From NCBI RefSeq assembly GCF_901933205.1, contig NC_044571.1:12788420-12852419 (forward strand): DNA of 64,000 nucleotides, written 5' to 3'. The notes beneath the pieces are model-generated. The model was not told the origin of the DNA. It saw nothing but the letters and a program-made list of their open reading frames with translations, and searched no databases. The DNA comes from Camarhynchus parvulus (Eukaryota > Chordata > Aves > Passeriformes > Thraupidae). This document shows, piece after piece, positions 37,086 through 48,462 of this stretch. A program made the position numbers and the translations under genes. Position 1 is the stretch's first letter. Each line of letters opens with the position of its first letter.

Positions 37086-37135
37086 TTTTTTTTCCTTTTT
37101 TTTTTTTAAGAATAGAAGAAAAAAAAGGAAAAAAA
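37086..37135. repeat. T/A hairpin around CC/GG
   Basis: T8-CC-T12 (37086-37107) is followed after a short spacer by A8-GG-A7 (37119-37135). The arms can form a 17-bp stem. Most likely a homopolymer-derived foldback. Confidence 0.7.
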
Positions 37136-39329
37136 CATGATGGAGAGCAGGGGGGAATTAAATAAGAAGTTGATATAATAATAATTATCTGAGTAGGCAC
37201 CAGAGACCATTGATGCTTGTCACACAGTTATAGGTGACTCAGGTAGAGCTTGGAAAAAGAATCTCAAATAGAAGCTTAACCAAATGCAAACCACAGAGAA
37301 AGAGCAGCATTTAAGAGGAGAGAAAACAGACAGATTAACTGAGAAAAATAGAAGTGAAAGCTACTGTGATCTGATGACAATAAAAAGGACTAATTATGAG
37401 CCATTATGATTCTAAATCATGCAAAATATACTGTTCAAAACAAATCTTCAACTAATCAGGAAAATTAGTTGCACTTTTTAATCAACTTGCTGAGCTTTTG
37501 ATGAATTCACATTCATATTTTAAAAAAAGTTATTGAAGAAAAGCTGAGAGAGATAAGAAGGATGCATGTTTTTGGGGTTTTTAAATTGAGTCATCATGTG
37601 GCACTTCACCCTTTGTGCACCTGACAACCTATTTGGGACCAGAGGAAGACAAAGCTCATTGATGCTAGAGAAGTCTATTGTGTGACTCCAACGGTGGTAA
37701 TTAAATTAATAGGAAATTCAAACTGGTAGAACTGTATAATTGATCTACTAAAATTCTACTAATTCATTATGCTATAGCTAAGGAAAAAATCAGATTTTGC
37801 TCTTAGCAGGGCTGAGCAAAATGTAGTCTCTGTTTTAGTAAATATTTATTCATTAAATTTCCATTCCTTGCGCCTGCATCTCAGAAAAGACTTAAAAATA
37901 TATAAATTGCTATTATCTCTCTGTAGCTGTACTCTAAGATACTATTTATCCATTTTCTGCCTTCTACAGCCCTGTGCTTGACCATGTATGACATTTTCAT
38001 ATCACAAATCAACAATACAATGACAGATAGAGGTTGAATACACTCGAAATGGCACAACCAAAACCAAGGTCTACTTCTTTGTCCAATTGATGCTGTATTG
38101 AATTACACTTCAGATTTAGCTATTGTCCTGACTTCCACACAGCTTCAACTAATGTGCTATGCAAAGCAGGAGCTATAACATTAATAAGGCATCTTAATTT
38201 TCAACAGCTGTTTTTATTCACCACTGCTTTAAAGATAAAACTTGGTGTTTTGGCTTTTCACATTGCTTTTTCTTTTTTTTTTCCTGATTGAACTCCTTTT
38301 AGGAGTTTTGTTATTGCACCAAGAGCTGAGGTATGGAGGATTTCTACAGAAGCAGCCTTTTGTGATTCAGTTCTTATTTCTCATGATGAGGCTATGATTG
38401 CTCTTGGGGGGACCCGGCTTTCCAGAAAGGAAGAGAACACTATAGTGGGAACAGGGATCTATGCCAAAGGCAATATTGCTCACTCATACTACACTTGTAG
38501 CTCTGAAAGCCCAAATAACTGTTCAGATCTCTCCTTTTGTTGTTAAGCATTGCAGCAAATCACTTGTTTTTCTTGTCCTGAGGCTCCAACTGCTTTCATG
38601 GTTATTTCATAGCTCTGTTTGTACCTTGCTGCGTGTTTTCTGCAAATGGGTATTTTCTTGACTATACTGTCAGTGCATAATGGCCCTTGGCACTTCCACT
38701 TTAGTGCCATTACTTTTAATGGGAAAATGCTTTAAGCAGCTGCAACTTGGCTACTGTATTTTCTCAGGGCCAAATGGTTTCCTGGTGCACAAAAATTGTG
38801 AAAAAGAAAAAAAGGCACTCATGATCTATGTGGATTGCCACGTCAATTAAAAGGTACATACATGTGCAGTCACTCAAGAAAAAACACTTTTGTGTCCTGA
38901 GAATTGTATTTTGCATCTGTAATTACAGCAACCATGAGTTATCAAGGACAGTCTACTGGATTCAGCACTATCTTTTGAACAACATTCCAGGATGCATTCT
39001 GACTTGAGATACTGATCCCAAACTTAGCTCTGTTTTCCACTAGGACGTGCTGATCTGTTACGATCTCAGTAAGAAGGAAACTCAGAAAATCCAATTTATT
39101 GGAGCTTGAACCACAAGGACATAATAGTATGGATAATCTTAAATCTCCGTGGAACTCCAGGTGGTTTTGCTTCTCATGGGTCTCCAATCCAAGTACAGCA
39201 CACTGGGCAGACTCCATCCATAGAAAGTTCTCCCATTTCAGTCACTGGAATTTGTTCTTACAAGATAATGCAGCTACAGAACAGTGAAGTGCAGTACAAG
39301 CACAGCACAGTCTTGGTCACACTCATATC
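37136..39329. other. AT-rich non-coding DNA, no gene seen
   Basis: No repeat family or exon recognised. A diverged extension of the LTR that follows may reach back to about 39100. Confidence 0.55.
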
Positions 39330-39803
39330 AACTTTCATGTGGATCACTGACTCCCTGGTGTGCAGTGGTCTCCTAGTCAGGAACCTGCTCTGGTTTTGGC
39401 TTTCCATGGTCTCCAGGTTCCTCCAGGGCACATCCACAGCCTGCAGGTGGATATCTGCTCCACCATCTGCAGGGGACAGCCAGCATCCCTGCCGTTTTCT
39501 CCAAGGGCTTCAGGAAAATCTTTACTCCAATGCCTGCAGCACTCCTACCCTCTAGTTCTCCACCAGTCTTTGAGTCTGTAGGGCTGTTTTGCTCATATTC
39601 TTATTCCTCTCTCCCAGCTGCTCTTTTTCACTCTTTCTTAAACAAGAAGTTGCAGAGGTACTACCACTATCAGGGTTTTACTCAGCTTTGGCCAGTGATG
39701 GGTCCATCTTGAAACTGGCTGAAACTGGCTCTGTATGACTTCTCAGAAAAGCCACCCCTGCAGCCCCCCTGCTTGCAAACCTTGCCCCATAAACACAGTA
39801 CAC
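39330..39803 (-). mobile_element. Decayed avian ERV LTR, 5' part, minus strand
   Basis: On the minus strand, from about 39803, it reads as a long avian LTR that I recognise. A TGTACTG start is followed by 'ggggcaaggttt', 'gggctgcaggggtggcttt', 'agatggacccatcactggc', 'gggagagaggaataagaat' and repeated 'ggagcag' motifs. The likely TATA region is mutated ('gtttaagaaa'). The 3' part of the LTR is missing or unrecognisable. The 149-codon open frame on the opposite strand is a by-product of this repeat and is not a gene. Confidence 0.65.
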
Positions 39804-39848
39804 AGGCCTTTAGAACATTTCTAATGAAAACAGACAGGGCTCTCTAAG

Positions 39849-39849
39849 A

Positions 39850-39904
<55 letters not shown>

Positions 39905-39952
39905 TTATCTATTTATCTATTTATCTATCTATCTATCTATCTATCTGTCTAT
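39849..39952. repeat. (ATCT)n microsatellite with ATTT variants
   Basis: About 26 tetranucleotide units, with a central block where ATTT units alternate with ATCT. Part of a compound array with the following (CATC)n. Confidence 0.97.
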
Positions 39953-39987
39953 CATCCATCCATCCATCCATCCATCCATCCATCCAT
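39953..39987. repeat. (CATC)n microsatellite
   Basis: Eight to nine CATC units follow the ATCT array without a gap. Confidence 0.95.
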
Positions 39988-42900
39988 GTTCCTTTCAGTC
40001 TTACCTAGTTGCATTTGTTTATTTAAAACACGTTCCCACTTAAAAAGAATTTCATCCACATCTCAGTTTAAAAAAAAATAAAACTCAAATATAAAATACG
40101 GAAGGACCAGATGTTTGAAATATCAAGGCAAAGAAAATAAACAACAGTCTATTTGCATGTTTGAAGACTCTGGTCATAACAGCCAAAATTATTCTGAGCT
40201 CTCAGTTGTCTTAGTTAAAACAAGGATTGAAAATTGCTGAACTATACAAAATGACTGAAAATTCTGGCCTTTACTCATGCTTTCCTTCATCTTCTTTATA
40301 TTCTGCATAATTAGCACTCTACTCTGATGATGAATTCAGGGTAGGGACTCACTAATTTATGCTGTTACATTACTTAAATAATTATGAACTTTTTTACCAA
40401 ATCTAGAATATCCCTTCTACAAAAGTGAAGATAAGTATAAAATAAAAGTAAAGTGCTAATGCCTTGGCCAAAAATGAGGAATGAGAACAGGGGGATACTG
40501 TGAGACAAATCTCTATAATCCATATGCAGAAATAAGAAAACTGGGGAGAGTAAGGAAAGAAACAAACTTGGAGAACAATTTATTACCTTCAAATCCATCA
40601 GACTACATCCTTAATACTAAAATGGAGTTTGTTTCCCTTCCTGTAATTTGCAAGAACTTCTTATATAGTTGCTAGATGAGTGCTGATCTTTGCAAGGGGT
40701 GGAAGCCAATGGTTTGGGACTGAAAGGAAGGTAACAGTGGTGTCCTGCTTTCCTCCTGATAGAGCTGTATTTTCATTGCTCTGCATTTTCCTTCCAGTAC
40801 TTTTGACGCAAGGAGGAAGGACCTGGGTTAACATAATCTGTCAAGCAGAGCATGCAGTGACAGGATTTTATGAGGACTCTAGGATGCATGGTTAAATTTC
40901 AGAAATGACAAGTTGTAAGATGATTGCCTCTATCACAAAAAAAAGGAAAAAGGCATCTTCTTGGTCATGCTAAGTAACTCTGTGGTATCATATCTGATGT
41001 GAAAACTCTTGCATGCTAAAATCTGAGGAGTGTACAGGACAACAATATGAATCTTCAAAATTTTATTGAAGAAATAAGTTTTCTGAGTTGTTGATGAGGA
41101 ATGGCCTCTTACAGACCTATTCTCTTCTAATGGCATTGGAACAGGCTATTCTATAAGGACCATTGAACAGACACCTATTTTGGATATTAAGTCATTAAAC
41201 CCTGTGTCTGAGCATGATATTCCCTTTTTCCTTAAGTGCACTTATAGAAAATTAACATTATTGTATTACAATGTCTTAAATAATATTACTATGAATTCAA
41301 ATATACAATTCTTATTTCAAATAAATAAGAAAAAATCAGAAGGTTCTACAATAATTGTAGATTTTATTATTATTATTATTTCTCTGGAATTTCCAGCAAA
41401 GTAAATGAGTCATAAGGTCCTCTGAAGTTCCTTTCTCACTTGAAAAACAGATTGAATATTCCACAGCTATTGCTAATCATACATTGTATCTAAGCAGTAA
41501 CTCACCCAGTTTTTGGTTCTGGTGGTAAGGGTAATATCCTAAATTCTATGTGGGATACCCAAAAGATTAAAGAAAGGAGATATGATCTGGATTGCCATAT
41601 TAGACATTATCCATTTATGCACATTTTGATAATGACATAACACAGATATTTATAGTGAAGGAGATGTAAACCTGGGACAGTTTCATTTAAGAAAAGCTGG
41701 TGTGATATTCTGACACCACACCAACCTGCATGCAATCTACAGTTGGTATTTTCAATACACAAAGCCATAAAAAGACAACACATGTCTGTCCCATTCACCT
41801 TCTCACCAATTAACCTTATTCATCTGTCACTGGCTTCCCCTCACTCAAAAGATCTTTCTTGTTGGCAGAAGCCAAGTGGCAGGCAGCAAAGCTGTAGAGT
41901 ACTCATGTCCACTTGACATCTCCTTAGAGAGTTTCCCTTGTGAACTCTCCCTCCCACCATTGTTTCATCCCTGCCAACACAGCTTTAAAAGTATAAACCC
42001 CATATTCTAAACAACATCTAAATTGGTAGCTGTTTTGTGAGTGTAATATGTCAAATATCAGAGTACGCTTTTCTATGAATAGGTTACCTGATTTAAAAAG
42101 AATGTAATTCTATTTATTAAAAAAAAAGCATTTTCCACAATTAATGTTCATTTCCTCTAAGGAAAGACTTACCCAAACACATTGCTACAGACAGGATTTT
42201 CCCATTTGTTAACAAAATTTATATTTGTCCCCTATCCCATTTCAACAGGGTATATTAGAAAAGCTCTGAGCTGGTAAAAGTAAATAAGAAACTGTGCAAG
42301 TTCTTTGTATCTATAGTTTTGCTTTGATATATATAGTTTTGTTCTGTTTTGTTAATGGAAATAAAATATACAAAAATCTAGAAAGAAAACAAAAACAAAA
42401 CCAAAAACTGACCAAAATCTACTATACAAATGGATCAAAACAAGGCCATGGAAGAAGGACTCTTCCATCTTCTGACTTGTTATCTACACTCCTAAAAGCA
42501 TCAAAAAGATTGAATTAGAGTAAATTAGACTAGATTAGAAAACATAAGGAGGGGGTAAGGAGAAAAACTTACAGAAAAGGGTCCCAGAGCTCTCTTTTGC
42601 AAGGAGTCATTGTCATATTAGGTGAATGACAATTCAGTAATAAAACTGCCACTAACTTGTATAAGACCAAAATTTTCAATCTATTGACACAAATATATAC
42701 ACACTGAAACACACACATATAAAAAAGGGAAAATGTGGGAAGCAAAGATTCCCCCTAGCTCTCTATTAATATTTTTGTCAAAACTATGGAGATAACACAG
42801 CAGATTTGTGGATTTTAAATTATGTTGCATTTGTCCGTACATAAAAATTTCCACTGCTGTCTAGAAAAGGTCCTATGACTGCCAAAGGCATTTGGGTGGC

Positions 42901-43053
42901 ACTCAGAAATAATTGCAATCTCACCAGAAGTTACAGACACAGCTTCATAATGCTTAGCTTCATTTTGGGACACATTCAAGCCCACATATTTCATTTTCAC
43001 CAAATGCAAAATGTTCTTGGGAAGAATGCAACATCCCACCAAGATCGTCCTCT
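39988..43053. other. Non-coding DNA, no gene seen
   Basis: AT-rich, with a short palindrome at 41345-41361 next to a (TTA)n run. A slightly GC-richer part at 40680-40900 is unclassified. Confidence 0.6.
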
Positions 43054-43178
43054 CAAAACCAAAGCAAAACAAAACAAAAAACCCCAACAAATCAAATAAA
43101 AAATCCCAACAAAACAACCAAACCAAACAAAAAAAATTAAACAAACACATCCTACACATAAAACACAAACAAAAACCA
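43054..43178. repeat. A/C-rich low-complexity tract
   Basis: Irregular runs of AAAC, CCAA and AAAAC units. The open frames on both strands here are composition artefacts, rich in Lys/Asn/Gln on one strand and in Phe/Val/Cys on the other. Confidence 0.9.
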
Positions 43179-43309
43179 ACTGTTATGTTTCTGCTACAAA
43201 ACTGTAAGTCTTTGTGTTTGTGCACAAAGTGCACTGCACAATTTCACAGTCCTCCTGCGGAAGCAATATGGAATGTGAAATCACATGTAGTAGTCTATAA
43301 GGAGGTCAT

Positions 43310-43620
43310 TCTAAGGTGAGTGTTGGTCTCTTCTCCCAACTAACAAGTGACAGGATGAGAAAAAATGGCCCTAAGTTGTGCCAGGGGAGGCTTAGATTGG
43401 ATATTGGGAAAAATTTCTTCACAGAAAAATTTTTAAAGCATTGGAACAGATTTCCCAGGGAAACGAAGGAGTCACCACCACTACAAATATTCAAAAAAAG
43501 GTGTGGGTATGGCACTTGAGAAAGGATTTGACAGCAAATATGATGGTGGAGCTAGGATTACAGTTGACTGATAATCCCAAAGGTCTTTTTCCAACCTTAA
43601 TGGTTCTTTGATTCTATGAT
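43310..43620 (+). mobile_element. CR1 LINE 3' UTR
   Basis: Landmarks: 'gttggtctcttctccca', 'aagtgacaggatgag', 'gccaggggaggcttagattg', 'aaaatttcttcacag', 'gcattggaacaga' and 'aaggtctttttccaacct', ending in 'ggttctttgattctatgat'. A typical 5'-truncated copy. The 67-codon frame within it is CR1 UTR. Confidence 0.93.
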
Positions 43621-43957
43621 ATATATCCACACTTACACTAGTCTTTCTAGTTTCACTTACACTCAGTGTCAAATGATAAACTGCTCAAGAGTCTGAATGT
43701 TAAGGTTCAGAGCATAATTGACCATCTTAAGGTAGATATTGAAAATTAGCCAGCTCAGAAGCAATCTGCATGTTGCAATTTTTTTTCTTTTTGATGTTAA
43801 AGAGACCATAAAATTTCCAGTACATATATTCAGAAACTACATGCTGTGCATCTATTTATACATATGTTTTCATATAAAAAGCACTTATAATGTCCTCTGA
43901 ACAGTTTCAAGAAGCAAAAACAGCTGCCAGAGATTAATTTTACATAGATGCTCTCTC

Positions 43958-43985
43958 CTACATTTCAAATACTACATTTCAAATA
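43958..43985. repeat. Perfect 14-bp tandem duplication
   Basis: 'ctacatttcaaata' occurs twice head to tail without mismatch. Confidence 0.95.
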
Positions 43986-45140
43986 GCTATGGTCCATTCA
44001 CCAACTGCAAAGTGGAAGAAAGATAGGAAGAGCTTAGAACTGCCAGAGAATCTATCTAAAATTATAATTCTCAGAAAAGAGACTCTCTTTCACAGCTGAC
44101 CTGCTTCACAGGTATCATTCAGACTCCAGTATGTAAAATTCACAATTTCAACATGTTACCAAGAATTCCTTCACTGCACCAGTAGCTATCAGGAACATTC
44201 AGATACTAGAACTGAATATATTTATTAGCTCACAGTTTACACCACTTCTGAGATCAAGGGGTATGTTGAAGGACTTGTACATGCCTGACTCATCTTGCTT
44301 GATGCATGATCTTCTGCAGATGGCATAAACACAAGTTGTTCTCTAGATACATTGGGTACTCTGTACATACAGAGGGATCTGGGCCAGTTTGCCCCTAAAA
44401 TCAGATGAAATGTGTTTTAAGCTGTATGTGCTACCCTACCTTTCAGTTGTCATGCTAGCCTAATCCAATGAGACAAGCACCTAGTCTGTTGCTACCAGAG
44501 AGCTGGAATATGGGTTTCTTGTCTGTATTAGGTAAAGTGACTCTTTTTTAAGATACTTTTGACAAAAATAAATAGTAATTTATATATTAAGAAAAATCCT
44601 GCTTTTCATTCAGCTCTTAAAATCTTTCCATCTTTTTTGTAAGTAAATAACTTGTAAAGGAAAATAAAGTTAGTCCTTACAGACTACAGTAATAACAACA
44701 ATATTTAGTTGTCTTAAACTGCATATTTTCATCAGAAATAAGTATTTCCTAGTCTTATACTTTGCCAGAAATATTAAAATAACACTGTTTTTAAAAAAGA
44801 AATTGTGCAAATGTGTAATAACTTGTAGATACTTTACACATTTGACCCCTTTGCTATCTGAAAGACTCTGAAAAGCTTGTGTAAATTATTTGGCAACAAG
44901 AGTAGAATTAGTGAGATGTAAGCATAAAATTATGCTTGCTCTGTAGTTATACTTGTGGTGCAGGTGAGTTTCACAGCAGCTGTGCCCCTCTGCACACCCA
45001 GGGCACTCAAGTCGATTCCCTGGGCAGACCAGGAACATCCCAACAGTTCCCAACTGAGACAATTTGTTGGTAAGAAAAAAATAGATTGACTTTAGCCAAG
45101 GTGGCTGATTTAGCTCCTCTGTGCCTGCACAACAAATTAT

Positions 45141-45170
45141 TGGACTAATTCATACTGGACTAATTCATCT
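45141..45170. repeat. 15-bp tandem duplication
   Basis: 'tggactaattcat' begins each of two adjacent 15-base units, which differ only in the last two bases. Confidence 0.9.
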
Positions 45171-45953
45171 AGAGAGATGTGAATTTCAACCAGATTTAGA
45201 AATTTCCTCAGGCATCTCCTGTTGGACTTGGTCCCTTTTGTATTTTTCAAGTGATTTTCGTGGCAGAGAGGACCAAACCGTGGGTATGTAAAATGCAGTC
45301 AGGTGAGCAGAAACTGCTCCTACAGATGCAGAAATGGACAGGCAGGACATTCCTGCCAGGGATTTGCAAGAACAGGGGTGGGCCAAAGTGGGGAATGAGG
45401 CAGAGGCACAGACTCCATGGCCACAGTGCAGTCCCTCAGGGCACCAACAGGGCTGGCAGGAGCAGGGGCTGGTAACACCAACAGTCAAGACAAGCAATTA
45501 TCAATAAGATTCAGAGTCCATCCAGGGAATTTTTTCAAAAGCAGAAGGAGATGGGACCAGAGGTCTGTTACAGCTTTTTGCTTCAAGTTAAATTCATGAT
45601 TTATGGAAGAAGGGAGGCTTTTAAAGTCAAATAATGTGACTCTTAAGTGTGGGAGTAGTCTTTCCATCTTGTACAGGAGGAAGGAGAACACGACAGGGAA
45701 GGTGATTTTCTCAGGATGAGGTTCATTCTTTGCAAGAGGGCTGTGCTGTTGCCTGGAGTTTCCTTAAATACAGGAAGATCAATTACACAATTCATAGCAG
45801 ATGTTGTAATGCAGAGACAGAGATTTTGAAATTTGTCTGAGCTTGCCTGAACAGTTTCTGGTTTTGATGTGTTTTTTCAGTAACACATTTTAGACTATAT
45901 TCTGTATAAAATATCACAACACAAAATTGGAGGTAGTAGCAGAAAGGACTTAA

Positions 45954-45986
45954 ATCCTGTGTCTTGTATTTTGCAAGACACAGGAT
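45954..45986. repeat. 13-bp perfect inverted repeat
   Basis: 'atcctgtgtcttg' at 45954-45966 and its exact reverse complement at 45974-45986, with a 7-base spacer. The stem extends to 15 pairs if one G-T pair is allowed. Confidence 0.85.
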
Positions 45987-47561
45987 CTATCTTCTAAAAT
46001 ATATTCTAAGCACAGCTGTATCTTTTTGTCCTGAGTAGGGAAGGGCAACAAATCTGTCTCACAAAGAAAAACAAGATAAACCTTTGCAATGAAAGGGTGA
46101 TACTATTATGGCACTGTTGGTCCTTCAGTCCTGTTTTCTGGAATGATCAAAAACTTGCTAATTCTCACCTAACCCAAAAAACTATGCTTAGTAAGTTCAA
46201 GGCACCAGCAGAAAAGGCTTCTGACTGGAAAACTATCTTAATAGGATTCAGTAAAAAAAAAGTTACATTTAACTTCATAATCACAGTCTGCTTACTATCA
46301 TTAACGATGTTTTGCTTATCCCCAAACAAATCATGATTAACAGCAAAAGGCTCCAGGACATAAAATGTAATTTATTAATTATCAGACTTCTGTTAATTAA
46401 GAGCTATATTTATATTGTACCATCATTAGTACAACATTGTTTTTAGTATCCCTGACATGAAGAAGAGCAAGATTTAAATCTGAGACTCATACCTCATCCA
46501 TATGACAACTGCATAAATTATTACTTTAAGCATCAATATTCTTACATGTCTATGGCAAATATGCAAATTAAAATGAATAATGTCATGTACAGACCAATGT
46601 CTCATTCTTAATAGGGAAAAATTTCTATATACCAGTCATTATGAACATGTGGCCTCACATGTTACAGCAGAGGTGAAAATGGAGGCATGCATCCTAATTG
46701 TTGTCTTGAATCCCATAGGGATTGGATCCCATCACTGGATGTGAGAAGCATTCCACTTCTTTCCAAAAAATTTTCTAGTGACACAAATCCATTAAAAGAA
46801 TAATGAGAAACAAGAATTAAAGCATGGATTAAAATCATGTGGTTCTACAGAAAAAGAAACCCAGTATTTTATTTTATTGAAACAATGTAAGTAAGGATAT
46901 TGTACATAATTTCATGTACCTATGCCCACATTACAGTATCAAAATCTCTGCAGAGCAATCCAGTAAATGCTTATTTCTGCTGTTGGTAACTGTCTTTAAC
47001 AGGTAATCCCATTTTCCTTATAATCCTTGTTATGAATATGGAAGGTGCATTCATAATGTGAGCCTTAGCTATCAGCAGAAAAACATGGATCAAAAGCTCT
47101 GAAAAAAAAAAAGAGAGAGAAGGTTCCTGTAGAACTGGCATCCAAACTGCAAGCAAATATGTGGTTATATAATAATGTGTGTTTATTACATTCATGGGTG
47201 AGATTTTATGCTGTTCTTATTTGAATACATGAAAAACTAGATTCAAAAATAGGTTTTTCACCACAGGCTTAAGGAGAAATGGCAGAAGTCCTTTAAAATT
47301 CATTTTGGGCATAGTTATTTTATACCTAAATCTCTGACCTGTAGTTCTTCAGGGAAGACGGGAGCTCACAAACAACGACAGGGGAATAAAAGGTTTTTTT
47401 CCCATGTGCAATATTTTCATCTTTCCACTCTCTTTTTCATTAATCAGTTTTTGAGTGAGATAAACAAAAAAAAATCCAATAACCTGGGAATTTCTTGTCC
47501 TGCTCTTTTCAGTGACAGAGTTTCACATGAAAACAATTCCTAAATCATGTTACTCGTGCAA

Positions 47562-48462
47562 GTACAACTGCAGTAAGATCAAACTGGTTTTCAGGAATAT
47601 GACCTATGTACAACTTACAGGCATACTTCTACCACTTCTCAGGGACTAACACATAAGGCAGAAAAGCAAGGAAATTATTTCATTTTGGGGCAACAGCTTT
47701 GCTTTGGCCACTGATACCCAAGGGCTGTAGAGAGGTGGAGACACAGCAAGAGAATACTGCTAGGTAGAAGACACATTTCCTTCAGGCTCTTCTGCTCTGA
47801 AGTAGGAAAGCAGTTGACCTGCTGTGGCAGCTGAAAAAGAGGAAAATCACTGGTCTCCTGGGTGGTGGCTTAGCAGTATGACACTGCCAGGCAGAGAGGG
47901 CAGAGCTGCAGCAGCGCCACAGCAGCCCTGGGACCGGGCAGGTTGAAGCTTCCCGCTGCAGACATTCCCTGCGCTGGCACCCGGTCAAGGGATGTGTCCA
48001 GGGCCAAGCCAGGAGCTTCTGTGCCCACTCCAGCTGTGGCCAAGGGCTTGGCAAGCCCCACATAAATGGGTCTGGGTTGGGGTACGTTTTGCTTTTGTTC
48101 CTCCCTCGGAGCACAAGACCTCCGGCTCCATCCCCCTCTCATCGCTTTTGGTGCTGCCGCCAGAGGGCACGAGGAGCCAAACTTTGGTGGCTCCACAGCG
48201 AAACTCTTCCTGCAGAAGGAACAGAGCGACTAAACTGTGCTTTGTCATCTCTGCAGTCCCTAATCAGGCTGCTGGTTGGGAAGGAAGGAAGTGGAGATTT
48301 CCTTCAGAAGGGAGGAAATCCCAGAGCATATCCTTGTGCGTACCTTTATTTGTGAGACTTTCTGTTTGCCTGTTTCACCTTCTATATCCCAGATGATGTG
48401 TACAGAAAACAGACAGAGCTTTGTCCCCCAGCTGTGGGAATTAATTCCTCCAGAAGGAAAAG
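47562..48462 (-). repeat. Inverted-repeat arm 1, unclassified element
   Basis: The reverse complement of this segment aligns along its whole length with 52676-53418. Identity is very high near 47580-47950 (about 96% by eye). It is complete over about 72 bp around 48120-48190 and falls to roughly 75-80% beyond 48230. Compared with arm 2 it carries an extra 151 bp (47969-48119), which read on the minus strand starts GT and ends AG. It is richer in GC and CpG than its surroundings. Orientation is assigned by a conserved AATAAA on the minus strand (48345-48350). It may be an LTR or another transposon, but I do not recognise the family. Confidence 0.85.
48153..48173 (+). promoter_or_regulatory. 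CTCF-like motif, forward
   Basis: The core CCGCCAGAGGGCAC (48157-48170) fits the CTCF consensus CCACNAGGGGGCGC closely. It lies in the perfectly conserved part of the repeat arm. Occupancy is unknown. Confidence 0.5.

Larger units (their letters stand above)
43621..47561. other. Non-coding DNA with small duplications and a GC-richer patch
   Basis: A GC-richer patch lies at about 44950-45480. Overlapping frames on both strands there show no domain. Otherwise AT-rich. The small duplications and hairpin inside this interval are listed separately. Confidence 0.55.

Noticed and set aside
39106..39555. 149-codon plus-strand frame as a gene
   Set aside because: It lies mostly antisense to a decayed avian LTR, and repeats of this composition often give such frames.
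42815..43319. Frames of 139 and 102 codons on opposite strands
   Set aside because: Both run through an A/C-rich low-complexity tract and show its biased residues.
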